Part shown: piece by piece, positions 42,023 through 53,687 of the stretch
Layout: the number at the start of each line of letters is the position of its first letter
Numbering within the stretch: the first letter of the stretch is position 1
NCBI RefSeq assembly: GCF_052857255.1
Contig: NW_027526484.1
Coordinates: forward strand, 1,399,501-1,463,500
Reading direction: 5' to 3'
Origin: Amblyomma americanum
Lineage: Eukaryota; Arthropoda; Arachnida; Ixodida; Ixodidae
DNA: 64,000 nt
The notes under the pieces: generated by a model
The model's database searches: none
What the model was told of the DNA's origin: nothing
Seen by the model: only the letters and a program-made list of their open reading frames with translations
Translations under genes and position numbers: made by a program

Positions 42023-43525
42023 CCGCCGCTCTGTCTAAACGCGGGAAGGTATCGCCAAACTGCGCAAGATAGCTTGACTCTTTCTTTTTCTTTTAAGGTA
42101 TCTCTTCTCTTTTTTTCCTTCGGGCAGCGGTACTGCGGATTTCTTGCAAGAGGCCGACAACAGCACTTGGAGGCTAAAATCTGACCCCACACTCAAACCT
42201 ACATAGATGGGATGCGCGAAAAAAAAAAGATTGTCTCCCTGCTCCCGCGTGGCCCTCGGCTTGTGTCTTCCATATTCGCAAAGTTACCTCGCCGTTGGGC
42301 ATCCTTTGGGCGCGACAAGAAAGGTTTCATACTGCGTGCTGTTAGAGATCCAGGGAGCGGAAAAAAAAACAAGACCGAGTGGCTACAGTAGTACCGAAAA
42401 CGTGCGCAAAGCTTTAGTTGGAAGAAGGTGCGCGTGGTCGACTCCTTCCCCACGCCATTGCATCCGCCTCTGACACGAAGGAAGTCGGGACGTTGTCTAG
42501 TGTGATGAGAGGGATTGCAACTAGTAGGGACTTAACTGATCCCGGAAGAAACCTGCGCGGTTTGAACCGCGAGCCAGGCTGGGCATGGGCTTTTGGATGG
42601 ACCCTGGCCCAGCCCAGGAGCTAGGAAAATCCGTGTATCCCAGCCCGGGCTCGGCCGGCGGGCAGGCTGCTGCCTGTGCTCTCGGGTAATCCAGCCACCG
42701 TGCAGTGTTCTAACCTGAATGCTGGCGCAAAACCTACAGCAAGAGCTTTTTGATAATGGGCAATACGAACTCTCTAAATAACAGGCAAATGTAAGAAAAA
42801 ATTTCCAGTAAACTCCTAATGGAACAGAACAGTTTGGATCGGAAGGTACTATAGTTCGAAAAGCCTTGCTGGATTTTGTTTTCTGCTCTGTTCTGCACTG
42901 TTCGGTGCTCACCGAAGCGCCGATTTTCACCTTCTGTCCTCCCTTTACACGCACCGCCTATTGTTAACAGTCATGCCACTGGTGTCCACAACGAAGTTAA
43001 GCTACTCTGCCGATCGGCACCTAGGATAGGCTTCTCACCCATATACTATGCCTCCTAGCCCGATGCGCGCGACGCTCGAATCTAGAGTAGGAAAATATTG
43101 CTAGACTGCCATTCGCAATCTATCCTTCGAGCTTCTTTCGCACCTCGAGGTTATCAGAATTCAGTGCATATTCTTCTAATCTGCTGCGCAAAAACTACGA
43201 AGTCTCACTTTATGGTGATGGGACTTGCTTCGGTGCAGCAAAATTGCTAATATTCGAGAAGGAATTAATTACAACAATAGCTTTGCAAGCCACATAAAAT
43301 GATCTTTGATGCCCGAGGATATCACATATTCAAAGATCGTATGCCCAATGCTATGTGCGGCTTTGGGCCTGCGCATTTTAGGCTCGCATTGCCATTTAGC
43401 GAGCGAAAATAAGCACTGTAATGCCGTAAAAGTTATTCGCTCAGTGAGCATTGCACTATACGCAACAGCAAGCGACAAGGAACATAATCTTGGCTATTAG
43501 GTGATGGGCTCCGAGCGAGACTCAC
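42023..43525. other. 5' part of intron 1, unassigned
   Basis: Holds a GC-rich AGCCCGGGCTCGG-type patch (42560-42670) similar to 40265-40370. Otherwise no feature I can support. Confidence 0.4.
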
Positions 43526-43814
43526 GTCGCAGTGCCAGGGGCTCCAAATTTCGAATTCCGCGCACCAGTGTGAGAAGTCCAATGCTGCACTCGGCCGACA
43601 CGTCGGCCTCCAGGAGCTTCCTCGTCAACGACGGGGCGGCCCGGTCCATGGCACTGGCGATCCATTCTTTCAGCTTGCTTACATAGCTTACGTTTTGCTG
43701 CTCCTTCACTCATGCGGAGGAATCCCCGTCGGACCCGCTGCCACTGAGTCAACACGGGAGGCACCCGTAAAGAAGCACTGTCACCACGATGAGAACCACT
43801 TTTTGCACAGTCAT
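43526..43814 (-). CDS. nrf-6-like: Exon 1 of nrf-6-like protein, two in-frame stops
   Basis: From ATG at 43814 the minus strand encodes a clear signal peptide (MTVQKVVLIVVTVLLYGCLP). In the same frame it then encodes VSYVSKLKEWIASAMD, SLTRKLLEADVSAECSIGLL and GIRNLEPLALR, the start of the NRF domain. Donor GTGAGT follows at 43525, phase 1, joining exactly to exon 2. Codons 22 (43751-43749) and 35 (43712-43710) are TGA. Both lie between signal peptide and mature domain, so as written the protein would stop after 21 residues. The copy is therefore a pseudogene, a null allele, or has sequence errors. Confidence 0.85.
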
Positions 43815-44101
43815 GATGTCGCGCAAACCTCCTAAAACATTTGAAGGGGTGCAAGTTGGCAAAATGACATGAAGGCTGCTTGCAGATACTTAATTAGGCT
43901 GATGCATATCTTACAAAGTTGTTTTCTGGTCAACTAAAATTCAGAAAACACCTTACGCGTTCGCAACCACCATAAGCACTTGGCGAATGATCCCCCTTGG
44001 GAAGTGAAGCCCCAAACAGCTCAACGGCATGAGAGACCCAGCAGGAGCGTCAAGAGAATAGGTTCACACGTGAGAAAGGTGGCTACTCGCCTTTAACTCC
44101 T

Positions 44102-44107
44102 CTTATA
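44102..44107 (-). promoter_or_regulatory. Candidate TATA box of the nrf-6-like gene
   Basis: The minus strand reads GCTTTATAAGAGG, about 290 bp upstream of the exon 1 ATG. A start about 30 bp on would leave a 5' UTR of about 260 nt. A CACGTG E-box lies about 30 bp further upstream (44132-44137). Plausible but unproven. Confidence 0.35.
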
Positions 44108-46408
44108 AAGCGCCGTCATGACGCTCATACGGCACGTGGCTTCACAAAGAGGCCCTGCGGAAGGTGAGACGGTAAGAGGACCAGTATGATAGGCTTTTCG
44201 CCATCGCCTTCTTTCTTGACAAAGACTTTACGATTCCTTGTGGCTTGGGTTGATTTGGCACAAAAAAAGCGTTCAGCTCTTTTATTTATGACTTTATTAG
44301 GCATTGTCAAATCGGTTTGGCTCAATGGCCGACGTTTCCTGGCAGGATTTCAGCGCTTGTGAAACATACTTGCAACCTGCTCGACTACTAGGGGCTTTCC
44401 GGCGCACAGCTTACGTAAAGATGGTCCGTGGACGCTGGACGTTTCAAATAACTTCACCATGCGCTGGGCCTGTTTCGTGCCCGATAGACTGTGATCCTAA
44501 CGACTTCGCTGTGTTTAGCTTTTCCTGTATTACGCACCTTCAGTATAGTGCCGACAACGCTGCATGCTGCGAATTCCCGTAACAGTTTTTGCGTTAGGTG
44601 CGAGAGCATTAACGCCGTATTTTGTGCCAACAATGAACTGCCACTCATAACTCGCGTTTATACAGTTAATTCTTAATTAATCAAACTCGATTTAATTCTA
44701 ACTTCCGGTTTTTACTAGCTAACTCCTTGGCCCCATAAAAATTAAGTGAAATGAAGAGGCTGAACTTTATCTGAACTCCGCCTAATTCGAAATAAGTTCG
44801 TGCTTCCTTCGCGTTGGAGTTGCAAAGGTCCGGCTTACCTTTTTTTCTAAATTGATGTTTCTGGGTCGTCTTTATCACTACTTATAAAGGCCTTGAGCTG
44901 GGCGGGGTAAATTGGAAAATTGCAATTATTTCACGTTTCGAACGTACTACTACACTGGGAACATTATTTTTATCCTATAAAGTTTACATAGATTGGAAGG
45001 TAGTTGCGAGCTACAATGAATGAACCACCGCGTCTGCAGTTGCCAGTAGCCATTATATCTTAATTTAACATTCGCCTCACGGCGGTTTCTATAAGGAAGT
45101 GAAGTTATAGCCGCTTATTTTTATGCGCTGCGTACCACACGTACACTCGTAAACAGACATTATGGACTACGCTTCGGATGTTAATGGGTATTTTATGCTT
45201 ATCCAAGTAAAAGCCTCTTGCGCGTTAACGCATCAAAGTGGCGGGCATATATTTACGAGAGGGGAGATATGCAACTCCGAAGTGTGCCCTGTATCATTCT
45301 GTGCGCGACTTTACGTAATGGCTTATTTTTTACCACTGAGCTTTTACCTTTTGCCAAGCGTCATTTTTGCTACTTATTCTGCCCTTCGTTTCCTACTCCA
45401 TTCGCTCTCTTCTCCACGCTTTTGCTGTTTGCGTCTTCGTTTATTCAGTAAGATGGAATGATGTTTTTTTTCCAAAATGTAGCTCTGTGATGGCGTCGTG
45501 CGTTTAATATGTCTGTGAGTTCTGTCTACGTGAAGCGCTCTTAAAGTCCAGCTGTCCCTTTTGAATCAGATTTTACTAAAGCCCTAGCAACCGTCCCTTC
45601 ACCAACATCTTGATGGCTACCACAGTTTTTCTACTCTTGTTTACATAGTCGGTAAGGATTTTTTCCTTGAGTTTCTGTTAATATGGTTATTCTGATTACG
45701 GTCCACTCCAGATAATTAAGCAACCCGGAATTGAATTGGTATTGGTCTGTTCTTTTTCTGAATTTCGTGAGCGACTACAATGTCACCGTTTTTTATTTTA
45801 TTATATTACATCAAAGCACCACTTTTGTAATGGCGCCTCCTCATTTTGAAGTCATGGCGCTCAATTGCGCAATTTAAGATTGCTTTCTTTTTTGCTTTAT
45901 TGCAAGTAGCAGCAGAGTCAAAGATGTTTTAGTTAAGCTGACGCACTTGCTAAACAGAGCTGGTGGCTGCTTTGCTGCCATCCTGGAACATATTGTGCAA
46001 ATGTGGAAAGCCTATCAGGTCGCTCTGCAGGTTACTCTTGTCAAAGATGTCTGCGCACCTTATGATTTCGGAACAACTTCACAAGGCATTTCGTTTCCCA
46101 ATTTCGCCTAAATGGAATACCCTGAAAAAAATGGCTGTGGTTTAGCTCTGGTTAAACCTGGCATGACGTGATAGCTACAGCGGGCCGAGTGAAACTCGCT
46201 CAGTCGAATTGCAAAGTCAGTCTTTCACCGCTGCGTTTCGCTGGGCGTTCCTTCTTCATCTTCGTCCCTGCACGAGGGTTCACTATCTCCCCCTCTCCAC
46301 TCCACGCCCACTCGGTTTCGCCGCCGCGCCGCGCCAGTGGCAGCTGCCATGGCGGCCACGGCGCCGCCAGGCTGAAGGCTCCAAATGCTATCGTAATGTA
46401 GGCGAGCG

Positions 46409-46554
46409 GCGCGCACACCAGCTGCGTGCTCTGACGTCACTCCGCGCATGCGCACAACTGAGGAGGAGGGCGGCGTCTGCTCCGCCGTCGGTGCAGCAGC
46501 GAGGCGCGCACACCAGCTGCGGGCTATGATGTCACTCCGCGCATGCGCACAGCT
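46409..46554. promoter_or_regulatory. Duplicated CRE + NRF1-type motif unit
   Basis: About 50 bp (46409-46459) recur at 46504-46554, 95 bp apart. Copy 1 has a perfect CRE TGACGTCA (46432-46439) followed by GCGCATGCGC (46444-46453). Copy 2 has TGATGTCA (46527-46534) and GCGCATGCGC (46539-46548). The stretch before it is CpG-rich with CATGGCGGCC. It could be a promoter or a dispersed repeat; no gene is seen beside it. Confidence 0.45.
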
Positions 46555-47633
46555 GGCGAAGCGTTGGTGCCACGGCTTAGCGCGCATCCACGTTGACCTC
46601 GCAAAGTGGCTGGCATAGTGCAGCTATCACTACAAAAATATAAAGTACATGAAACCGCTCACCAAATCTGACAACTTCAATTTTACTCAGCTTCTATACT
46701 TTCTGATTCAGAGTGCCGCAAGTAAGTGAAAGGGCAAGAAATGTGTAAACATTTGTGAGCCAATATGCCCGACTGCATGCTGCGATTAGTGCTCAATTGT
46801 TCCACAGTTGTCATCATCAAAATCAGCCACCTTGGATAGTGTACAATGGTGAAATTAATTTTGCACTTCTTCAGTTTTGCGCACCTCAGTGCCTACTTAG
46901 CGCCCCTCATTACTATTCAGAGCATACGCCTTGACTTTGACTGCCCGCAGTAGTATGGAAGGACGCCGGACTAGAAGGATGAGTCGTCGCGAGGATAAAT
47001 GCATATATTTTGACTCGGATAGCCTGAAAAGATCCATCAACTACTTTCTATCTGCTGTTGCTGCTTAATCAGACTTTTTCGCAAAGTCATACATGGATAG
47101 TGCTCTACGCGCTTTCGTAGAGCGCTTGGGTTGCGAACTCCACACTTTGTAGGCATCATTCCCGAGTGGCCTCGGGGTCTGAACAATAACCTATTGGACA
47201 TGAGCTCCGGTACGGAGAGCGACTGACTTCCAAAGATTCAAAAAGTACGTCGAGGCCCAGGATGCGCTGTGGTGACAGCTTACGCAGAAGAGTGCATGCT
47301 GTTCATGCAGTCGAGCCTCTAGTCTAGTCTGGGGAGCATGTACGGGTTATTCGCGAGAAAAAGAACTGGCAAAGTAGGAAATTATTTCCCTGTTCTCTCC
47401 CCTTGAGGTTATCAATTCATGGTGCCAAAGACAACATCCATTTACTGATCTCTTGAAAATTTTTTGTTGACACTATGGATGAATTCGACTGTAAAACGGG
47501 CCATACATTCATTGAAAATTTTCTCATAAATGTTGCTTTATAGCAATTCAAACATAATTAACCAGAAATCTGTTTATTAATTTGTTGGCACTGGAATATA
47601 ACAACTTATCTGCATTATTACGCATGTGCGCTA

Positions 47634-49275
47634 CCGTATACACTCGTGTAAGGGCCGCGCTTTTTTTCCGCGATTTTGATGGGGTGCGGGCCTTCCACGG
47701 AAGTGTGAAATTTTTGTTCAATTTTCGATCCACGTATGAAAAAACTTTTTTAATTGTACCGTATATACCTAACGATGGGATATCTGGCGTCTAGCTGCTA
47801 ACATCCTCTGTAGTTGTCTTCATCGGTATCGCTGCTCGGGCTCGGCTCGTCGCCGCTGCTCGCGTCATCCGCACGTTCATGTATCCAATCGTCCTCAGTG
47901 CCTTTGATGGCATTGGAAACCCCGGTGATCTTAAAACCGTCTACAATAATGTCTGTGGACACCGCAGGCCGCGCGTTTAAAATCCAAGAGCAGATCAGCT
48001 GAACTGACGCCCTCCTTAGTCGTCCGGTCGGCGTTTTCTCGTGGTGGCCCACTGTCATTCATTCAGAGTACCGGCGTCGGAATTCTGCCTTAAACGGCCT
48101 ATTAACAGACGCATCCCGTGGTTGCTGCATACTTTTTAAACCGCCGGCGATAACCGCCAGATGCGTACGAGCTTCTGCAAGACGAGCCTTCACGCGTTCT
48201 GTGAGGTGGCCCCGAAAGGTGTTCAATACGAGCAGGGCCTTCCGTCGGAGCAGGGCTCCCGGCCGGTTAGCCCACGCCGTTTTCACCCAGCCAACCACTA
48301 GTACCTCGGACATCCAGCCCTTTTCTTGCACTCTGACGATTATTCCATTCGAGAACCTCTTCTTGGGCAGCGTCTGTCGCTTAAACACTACGTACGGGGG
48401 CATCTCCCTTCCGTCCTCTGTGATAGATAGAATTACAGTGCAACGCTGACGCTCGGCACCGCTCGTGAGCGCAAGGACGCTCTTCGCGCCGGCTTGGCTG
48501 ACCGTCGTGTTCTCAGGAGCACCGAACTAAACAGGTGTTTGGTCCGTGTTTCCTATGTGGTGTAGGTGGTACTCGTGCTCTGCTGTTGTCCGGCGGCGGA
48601 TGCTCAGTTGTTGTGGCTTCATAAATCTCCGAAGCCATCCCTCGCTTCCCTTGAAATCCGTCGGTGAAAGGTTCATGTGGCGTGCGATTCCAAGGGCCTT
48701 GACGTGGAGCGTCCCTGTTGACAACGCGTAGCCGTCTTTCCTGATGTCCGTGACGTATTTCATGATCTCCTTCTCGAGTGTTGGAAATTTGCAAGGCTTG
48801 CCGCGGAATGCTTTCCTAGTCTTGTTTGTTGGGGCAAGCTCCTCCATTTGGTCACACCAAGCACGCACTTGTCGTCGACGTGGAAACTCCGGCCGGCTCC
48901 ACGTTTTCCATTCTGTTCGGCGTATGCCACAACTTGAAGTTGGAACGCAGCATCATACGCGGTTAAGCGTTTTTTTTTCTTTTCCATCACAAGCGGGTGT
49001 CGTCAAAATGAACGGCGGCACAACGGATCAATGACGCCGACGAGAAAAGCGACAAGATCTCCCGGATAGTGCCGCGCGCCAGAAGCTCACAGATAGCGCA
49101 GCGGGGAAGCCGCAGTACAGCTGTTGCCATCTGGTGACTCCCGCGAAATGCGCCGTACGCGAGACGCGACGACGATGCCATTTGCGGGCGAGAATTTTTT
49201 CTTTTCTAAATTTGGACTGCCAAGTTAGGGGGAGCAGCCCTTACACGAGCGCGGCCATTAGTCGCGTGTATACGG
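47634..49275 (-). mobile_element. pogo/Tigger DNA transposon relic
   Basis: 1,642 bp flanked by TA (47632-47633 and 49276-49277). Inverted ends begin CCGTATACAC on both sides; the right end has about 15 extra bp before the shared CTCGTGTAAGGGC. The interior encodes a decayed Tigger-type transposase. It lies upstream of the host gene. Confidence 0.85.
47798..48990 (-). pseudogene. Tigger-type transposase
   Basis: Minus-strand blocks in order. 48990-48880 is an N-terminal helix-turn-helix (KKRLTAYDAAFQLQVVAYAE). 48868-48540 is a CENP-B-type DNA-binding domain (FPTLEKEIMKYVTDIRKDGY, SPTDFKGSEGWLRRFMK). 48540-48060 is the DDE domain, and 48058-47798 an acidic tail (SSGDEPSPSSDTDEDN). The first catalytic Asp is present (GNTDQTPV). 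The second is Asn (LVLNTFRGHL) and the third block is disrupted (MQQPRDASVN). Several frameshifts; inactive. Confidence 0.82.
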
Positions 49276-49469
49276 TATGTGTGCTGTTAACAAACTAATG
49301 AGAAGCGCTGAAGCGCTTAAGTTTCAAACAGAGGAAGAGGCAACAGCCTAGTACTTAGAAAGGACGCTTCATGGGCCTTGATAGCACAAGACTTGTGGTC
49401 TCAGAATAAATGTTTTCCACACTAAAATAACAGCGGTAATTTTTACGACCGGATGGTGTCCCGCAGCAG

Positions 49470-49610
49470 TGGAGTAGTGGTTTAAGCATCCGCCTTGTAT
49501 TGCAGGAGGTGCGGAGTTGGATGCCTAGTTCCGCAGAGTTCTCACTGCTGATAGAATGGGTCCAAGCTTTCCATTGTTCTGGTGCCCGGTTTATTTAGGG
49601 TGAAATTGCT
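49470..49610 (+). repeat. tRNA-derived repeat (family D)
   Basis: GTGGTTTAAGCATCCGCCTT (box A region) with box B-like GAGTTGGATGCC about 35 bp on. A body follows with AATGGGTCCAAGCTTTCC and TCTGGTGCCCGGTTT. Diverged tRNA-SINE-like repeat. Confidence 0.5.
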
Positions 49611-50333
49611 TAAAAAAATGATGTCATCAAACTTTGAATAGAAGAAAATATCTTACGCCATGGCGCACTGTGGCCACAGATGCCCATATGCCATAAAAAA
49701 ATATTAAATATCATCATGACCGAGTGGGCACATGATTTCTATTTCGAAGAAAACAAATGTCAGTGTTGTTGGCCAATGATTCATGCGGCTTGATGGGAGT
49801 TGCAATAAAAACGTAACAATAAGCATCGGTAAGTGCAGTGGGCGGAACGCGCAGCTTGAGGAAGTCGACTCGAAGTGGTAAAGATGATGCACAGAGCCTT
49901 CGGTCCTTGGTGGCGATCTCGCGGCGCCAGTTTTCAGTGAGGCAGTGAGCATCTGAAATCTTAAGAAAAAAAAATTACAGCGACTTAGACTAAAAGTACC
50001 ACGAGTTATGAGCTCTCACCGGCTCGAGAAATGATTAGCGCAATGACGCCGTCACAACGCCCCAACGAAATTTCCGCGAGAAATACGCCGACACGGAGTA
50101 GTGGGCTTTGTTGTACAGTGTGTTTGTAGGCCCTGTCCTCTGAGCGTTGATCCTCTGTTAGGCCTGCAGCACGTATAGGCGCTGGCGTCCGGCACACGTG
50201 CAGCGTTCCGATAGCGACACGACAGATGAGCAGCCTCGCCGCTCGTGGTGTTACGAGAATGATCCGAAAAATTTCTGTGCTTACTTTGTTGATAAAAAAT
50301 GTACATTACACGCTTAAATTGGAATAGCATAGC

Positions 50334-50980
50334 CTAGAAAGTAGCCACCTTGTGCAGCAACGCACCCTCCCAAGTGTTGCTGCCACTGCTGGGAAGCGGC
50401 CTGGCAATCTTTTTTTGCGTAATCACGTGCGAAATATTTTCAAATTTGTGGTCGGCCTCTGCAATCATATGAAAATGGAAGCTATTGAGCTGCACCTTCA
50501 TTCGCGGGGAAAGGAAAAAGTTAGCAGGCGATAAATCTGGGGAGGCTACAGAAGCCACAACATATTGTGCGTGACGATAAATTCGCCAAAGAGGTGTGCT
50601 CAGTGGTAGAGTACATAATGCTAAACGTTGTCTCCTCAGCTTAGGGGTCAGCAGTTCGAGGACCAACTGGACAGCGACACGCAGCCTGATCAATACCACC
50701 TTTTGGGTTGCCTACACGGACCCGTTTGTCATTATCTCTAGTCCTACGTTCCTCAACCCAAAGTTCCGTGATATATAGGTTCCATGTTTTCCGCGATGTC
50801 GCGCATGGCTTGTGTTCGAGATGTGTAATCGTCTTCAAAGGACGCTGAGCTCTGAAGCTCGTGCCACTTGAAACTTTTGGCACGACTGATTGCCCCATCA
50901 CTGTACTCTTGCGACAGGATAATTAACGTCTCTGTGGCCGAATCGTTCAGACTAACGCAACATTTCATGTCAGCTCATTG
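50334..50980 (-). mobile_element. mariner transposase relic with nested repeat
   Basis: The N-terminal part at 50968-50770 reads NDSATETLIILSQEYSDGAI and SRAKSFKWHELQSSASFEDD, the mariner-type HTH. The C-terminal part at about 50590-50334 reads SPDLSPANFFLSPRMKVQLN and ends NTWEGALLHKVATF, as mariner transposases do after the last catalytic Asp. The middle (most of the catalytic domain) is missing and a tRNA-like repeat sits between the two parts. Confidence 0.7.
50594..50690 (+). repeat. tRNA-like SINE fragment inside mariner relic
   Basis: GTGCTCAGTGGTAGAGTAC (box A) and GCAGTTCGAGGACC (box B) with tRNA-like spacing. The cloverleaf is poor, so I call it a SINE or pseudo-tRNA. Confidence 0.5.
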
Positions 50981-53071
50981 TTTCCACTTTTTCTGCCTGG
51001 TGCAATTGAAAATTGCCCCACACATTTGCCTACGAAGCTACGTCCAAAGCAACTCTCCATCTTGCCTCAGCAGAGTATTTTGGCACAGTGCCTTATTGTT
51101 TTGCGTCATTACTCCCGTGAGCGCACCTCTGTGCTGCCATTTGATGACGTGTAATGAGCTTGTCCAGAGTCATTTTGATACTACCTTGCATCATAAATGC
51201 GGTAGCCACTACTGCACGCGCGCACTGCTTCTAATCGCACGGGGAGCAATTGAATGAGGTTAGGTTCGGACGATTCCGGTGTGTTTTCCTGAGAGGCGTT
51301 TGGCGGGCCTTGTTCCAACAGCGCGTCTCATTTGATGATGACGAAGGCCCAATGAGGCGCGAGGCATGGGCGTCTTACATGGTGTGGTCACGTGATCGTG
51401 GCTCCACCATCGTAAGGTGGATCACGCAAACACGCTCAACCCACCACAGAAAAAAGTAGCGTGTTACACGAGAGGCGAAGAGTATGGGAACGCACCGGCA
51501 ATAGAGTTCTAGTATTTCGTTTACGTGCTAGCGTAGACATACACGAGATCACCGTACGCCTGCTGCACATGCGCAGTAGCCCCATCTGGCCCCGGACACT
51601 GCCACCGCGCCCAAGTAGCCCAACACATCGGCCCTATATTAGATATCTCCATGCAAGGCTGGACCCTAGGTAGGCTCAGAGTTGCCGGTGTGTTTCTGAT
51701 ATTATATATGCGTGTCATTAACACATGCAATGATTGCTTGCCCATCACATCCCGAGTATTGCTTTAGGCTTAATAAAACTCTGGCAATCATGGGCCAGGT
51801 TAGCCAGGGATCCCTCACTGTTTTGCCACAATTGGCTATGCCATTCTAAGATGTTGATTATATTAGCCTAGGTTTGCACTGACTTATAAAATGTTTATAG
51901 CGTGCTGGCAATGCTTAGTCGACTTTGAGCCGTCAGGTAAAATGGCCTGGCAGCTGGCATTCGGTATTGTGACCGAGAAAATTAATGTCATTGTTACGAG
52001 CACGATCTTGACAGTTTATAATTTTCGAACTCGCGGGAACTGAAATGAGCTCTGTAGGAGGTGTAAGAACAGGAATGACTTTTTATATCGGTTCACGTAT
52101 AATTGGCATGCACTGATCCAGCCCTGTGGTTTGTAGTGCTCAGTCAGTAGCTGTTTAGAATCATTAAAACAGGAGAAAAAATAATTTTTTTACGAGCGGC
52201 ATTCTGTACTTTCTTTTTACTTTTCTGAGAAGGAAAATTCACTGGCTTCAACCTTTGAGAGGCCAGTGAATTTATTTGACATAATTCCATGAAAATTTCG
52301 CGCAAAGCATTAAAAGCGCTCCTAGAGCTTGAACACTTGCAGGCAATGATTGAAATTGACATAAGACAAATGAATTCTTCGTGAAAAAATTTGCTTATAG
52401 AAGAAAAGCATAATAAAAGCCTCGAAGCTAGAAAACGATGAATAAATGCAGACATGAAATCGAGGCAGCCAGAATGAGCGGGAACTAACAACTAAAATTT
52501 GTGTGTGTGTGTGTGAAAACCTCCCGCCAATCGAGGATGTAACGACTTCGCGCTGGCATGTCGTAGGAGAAAAACGTAATATGAACAGGTTATTCAGCTA
52601 AGCTGCTTTTCAAGAAATTCGTTGTTTACCTGACAGGTGCACAGACACCGCAGTCACGTAGTTCCCCATGCCTGATTTCAGAGCATAATAATGTTCCCAT
52701 TTTGTCATGGAACGCAATGCCTTTGAATGCATTTTGTGGCTCCGCTCGCGCAAGTATCTCAAAAACACCACGAACGCGCTTCACTCTAGACAAGTAATTT
52801 CACTCTCACACTATCGAGCCGTTTTCTGTGTAAGCAAAGTGCTATATCAATCGTAATGACTCGGCTGAGTGTATTGGCTGAAGGGCTTTTGCGGGCAGTT
52901 TTAGCAACGACCAGGTACAAAGCAATCGCTTCATGAGTTATAATTTGTATACATTGAGCATGTGCGAAATATTTCGCCGTTTTTAAGAAGAGGTGCGGCC
53001 ATTTGTTAAGAGAAGATTACTGCGTCCGAGCATCGTACCATGTGATTATATATTTTGTATTCTTGTATTTT
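50981..53071. other. Unassigned
   Basis: No gene or named repeat I can support. A short GT tract lies at 52500-52514. 51240-51660 is CpG-richer than its surroundings but shows no coding similarity. Confidence 0.4.
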
Positions 53072-53130
53072 GGTTTATGGTTTACGTGGTTTAACGTCCT
53101 AAAGCGACACAGGCTTTTGGGGACGTATTC
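53072..53130 (-). repeat. Fragment of SINE family C (3' end)
   Basis: GGTTTAACGTCCTAAAGCGA with CACAGGCTTTTGGGGACG is the far end of the repeat whose tRNA head is at 3855-4025. Confidence 0.6.
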
Positions 53131-53687
53131 TTGAATTTTATCTTTCCGTCCATCCCTGCCAATTGTATTGTTCTAAATCCTTCTTTCTTGTATATTTTAT
53201 TGTGCACTTACATAGCTGCTTTTTATTGCTCTTGCATACATCTTCGCTCATTTTTGTGTAGTATCATATATGAAACCATAAAAGAGCATACATTGTGCAT
53301 GCATATTATTTTATTTATTGTTTCATAGTTTTGTTACTATTATGTCTGGGGCCACATCACACAGCCCTACACATAAGGCGATTCTTTGAAGCCGTATGAT
53401 CGAAATCGACCTCCAAGCTCTCCGTTTGTCACTTTAAAGGTTTCAGGCGGTGAACATGATGCTCGCAATGAACTGCTTTTCCTACTGCACTGGGAAAATA
53501 CTCTGACGCCTGCGCGTTTCTCATTTCCTTGTCTCTTATTGATATTGCCTTGGGAGCTGCCCATGACGCATTCTCCGAGAATTTCAAGCCGCTTTCACAG
53601 GATCCGCCAACTCCTCTCTTTTTCAAGTCCCATATCTCCCCACCTTGGCTCCCGGCCGCGTCTTTTTCAAGGAAGTGTGCTAGGCAC
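53131..53687. other. Left flank of element G3, unassigned
   Basis: Contains open frames on both strands near 53390-53690 but no family I recognise. The last four bases GCAC (53684-53687) form the target-site duplication of the gypsy element. Confidence 0.4.

Larger units (their letters stand above)
14033..43525 (-). other. Giant intron 1 of the nrf-6-like gene
   Basis: 29,493 bp between the GTGAGT donor of exon 1 (43525-43520) and the exon 2 acceptor. The split codon C|TG joins in phase. Almost all of it is transposable elements: an LTR element, two gypsy copies, three Penelope-like copies, SINEs, a LINE, hAT debris and a foldback MITE. 14033-15113 is AT-rich with nothing assigned. Confidence 0.8.
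43815..47633. other. Upstream region of the nrf-6-like gene
   Basis: 5' flank of the host gene. A candidate promoter and a CRE/NRF1-motif repeat are listed separately. Open frames at 44304-44582 and 45162-45461 show no family similarity. Confidence 0.4.

Noticed and set aside
43710..43751. TGA codons as selenocysteine
   Set aside because: nrf-6 proteins are not known selenoproteins, two Sec codons right after a signal peptide would be odd, and no SECIS can be assessed because the 3' end is off-window.
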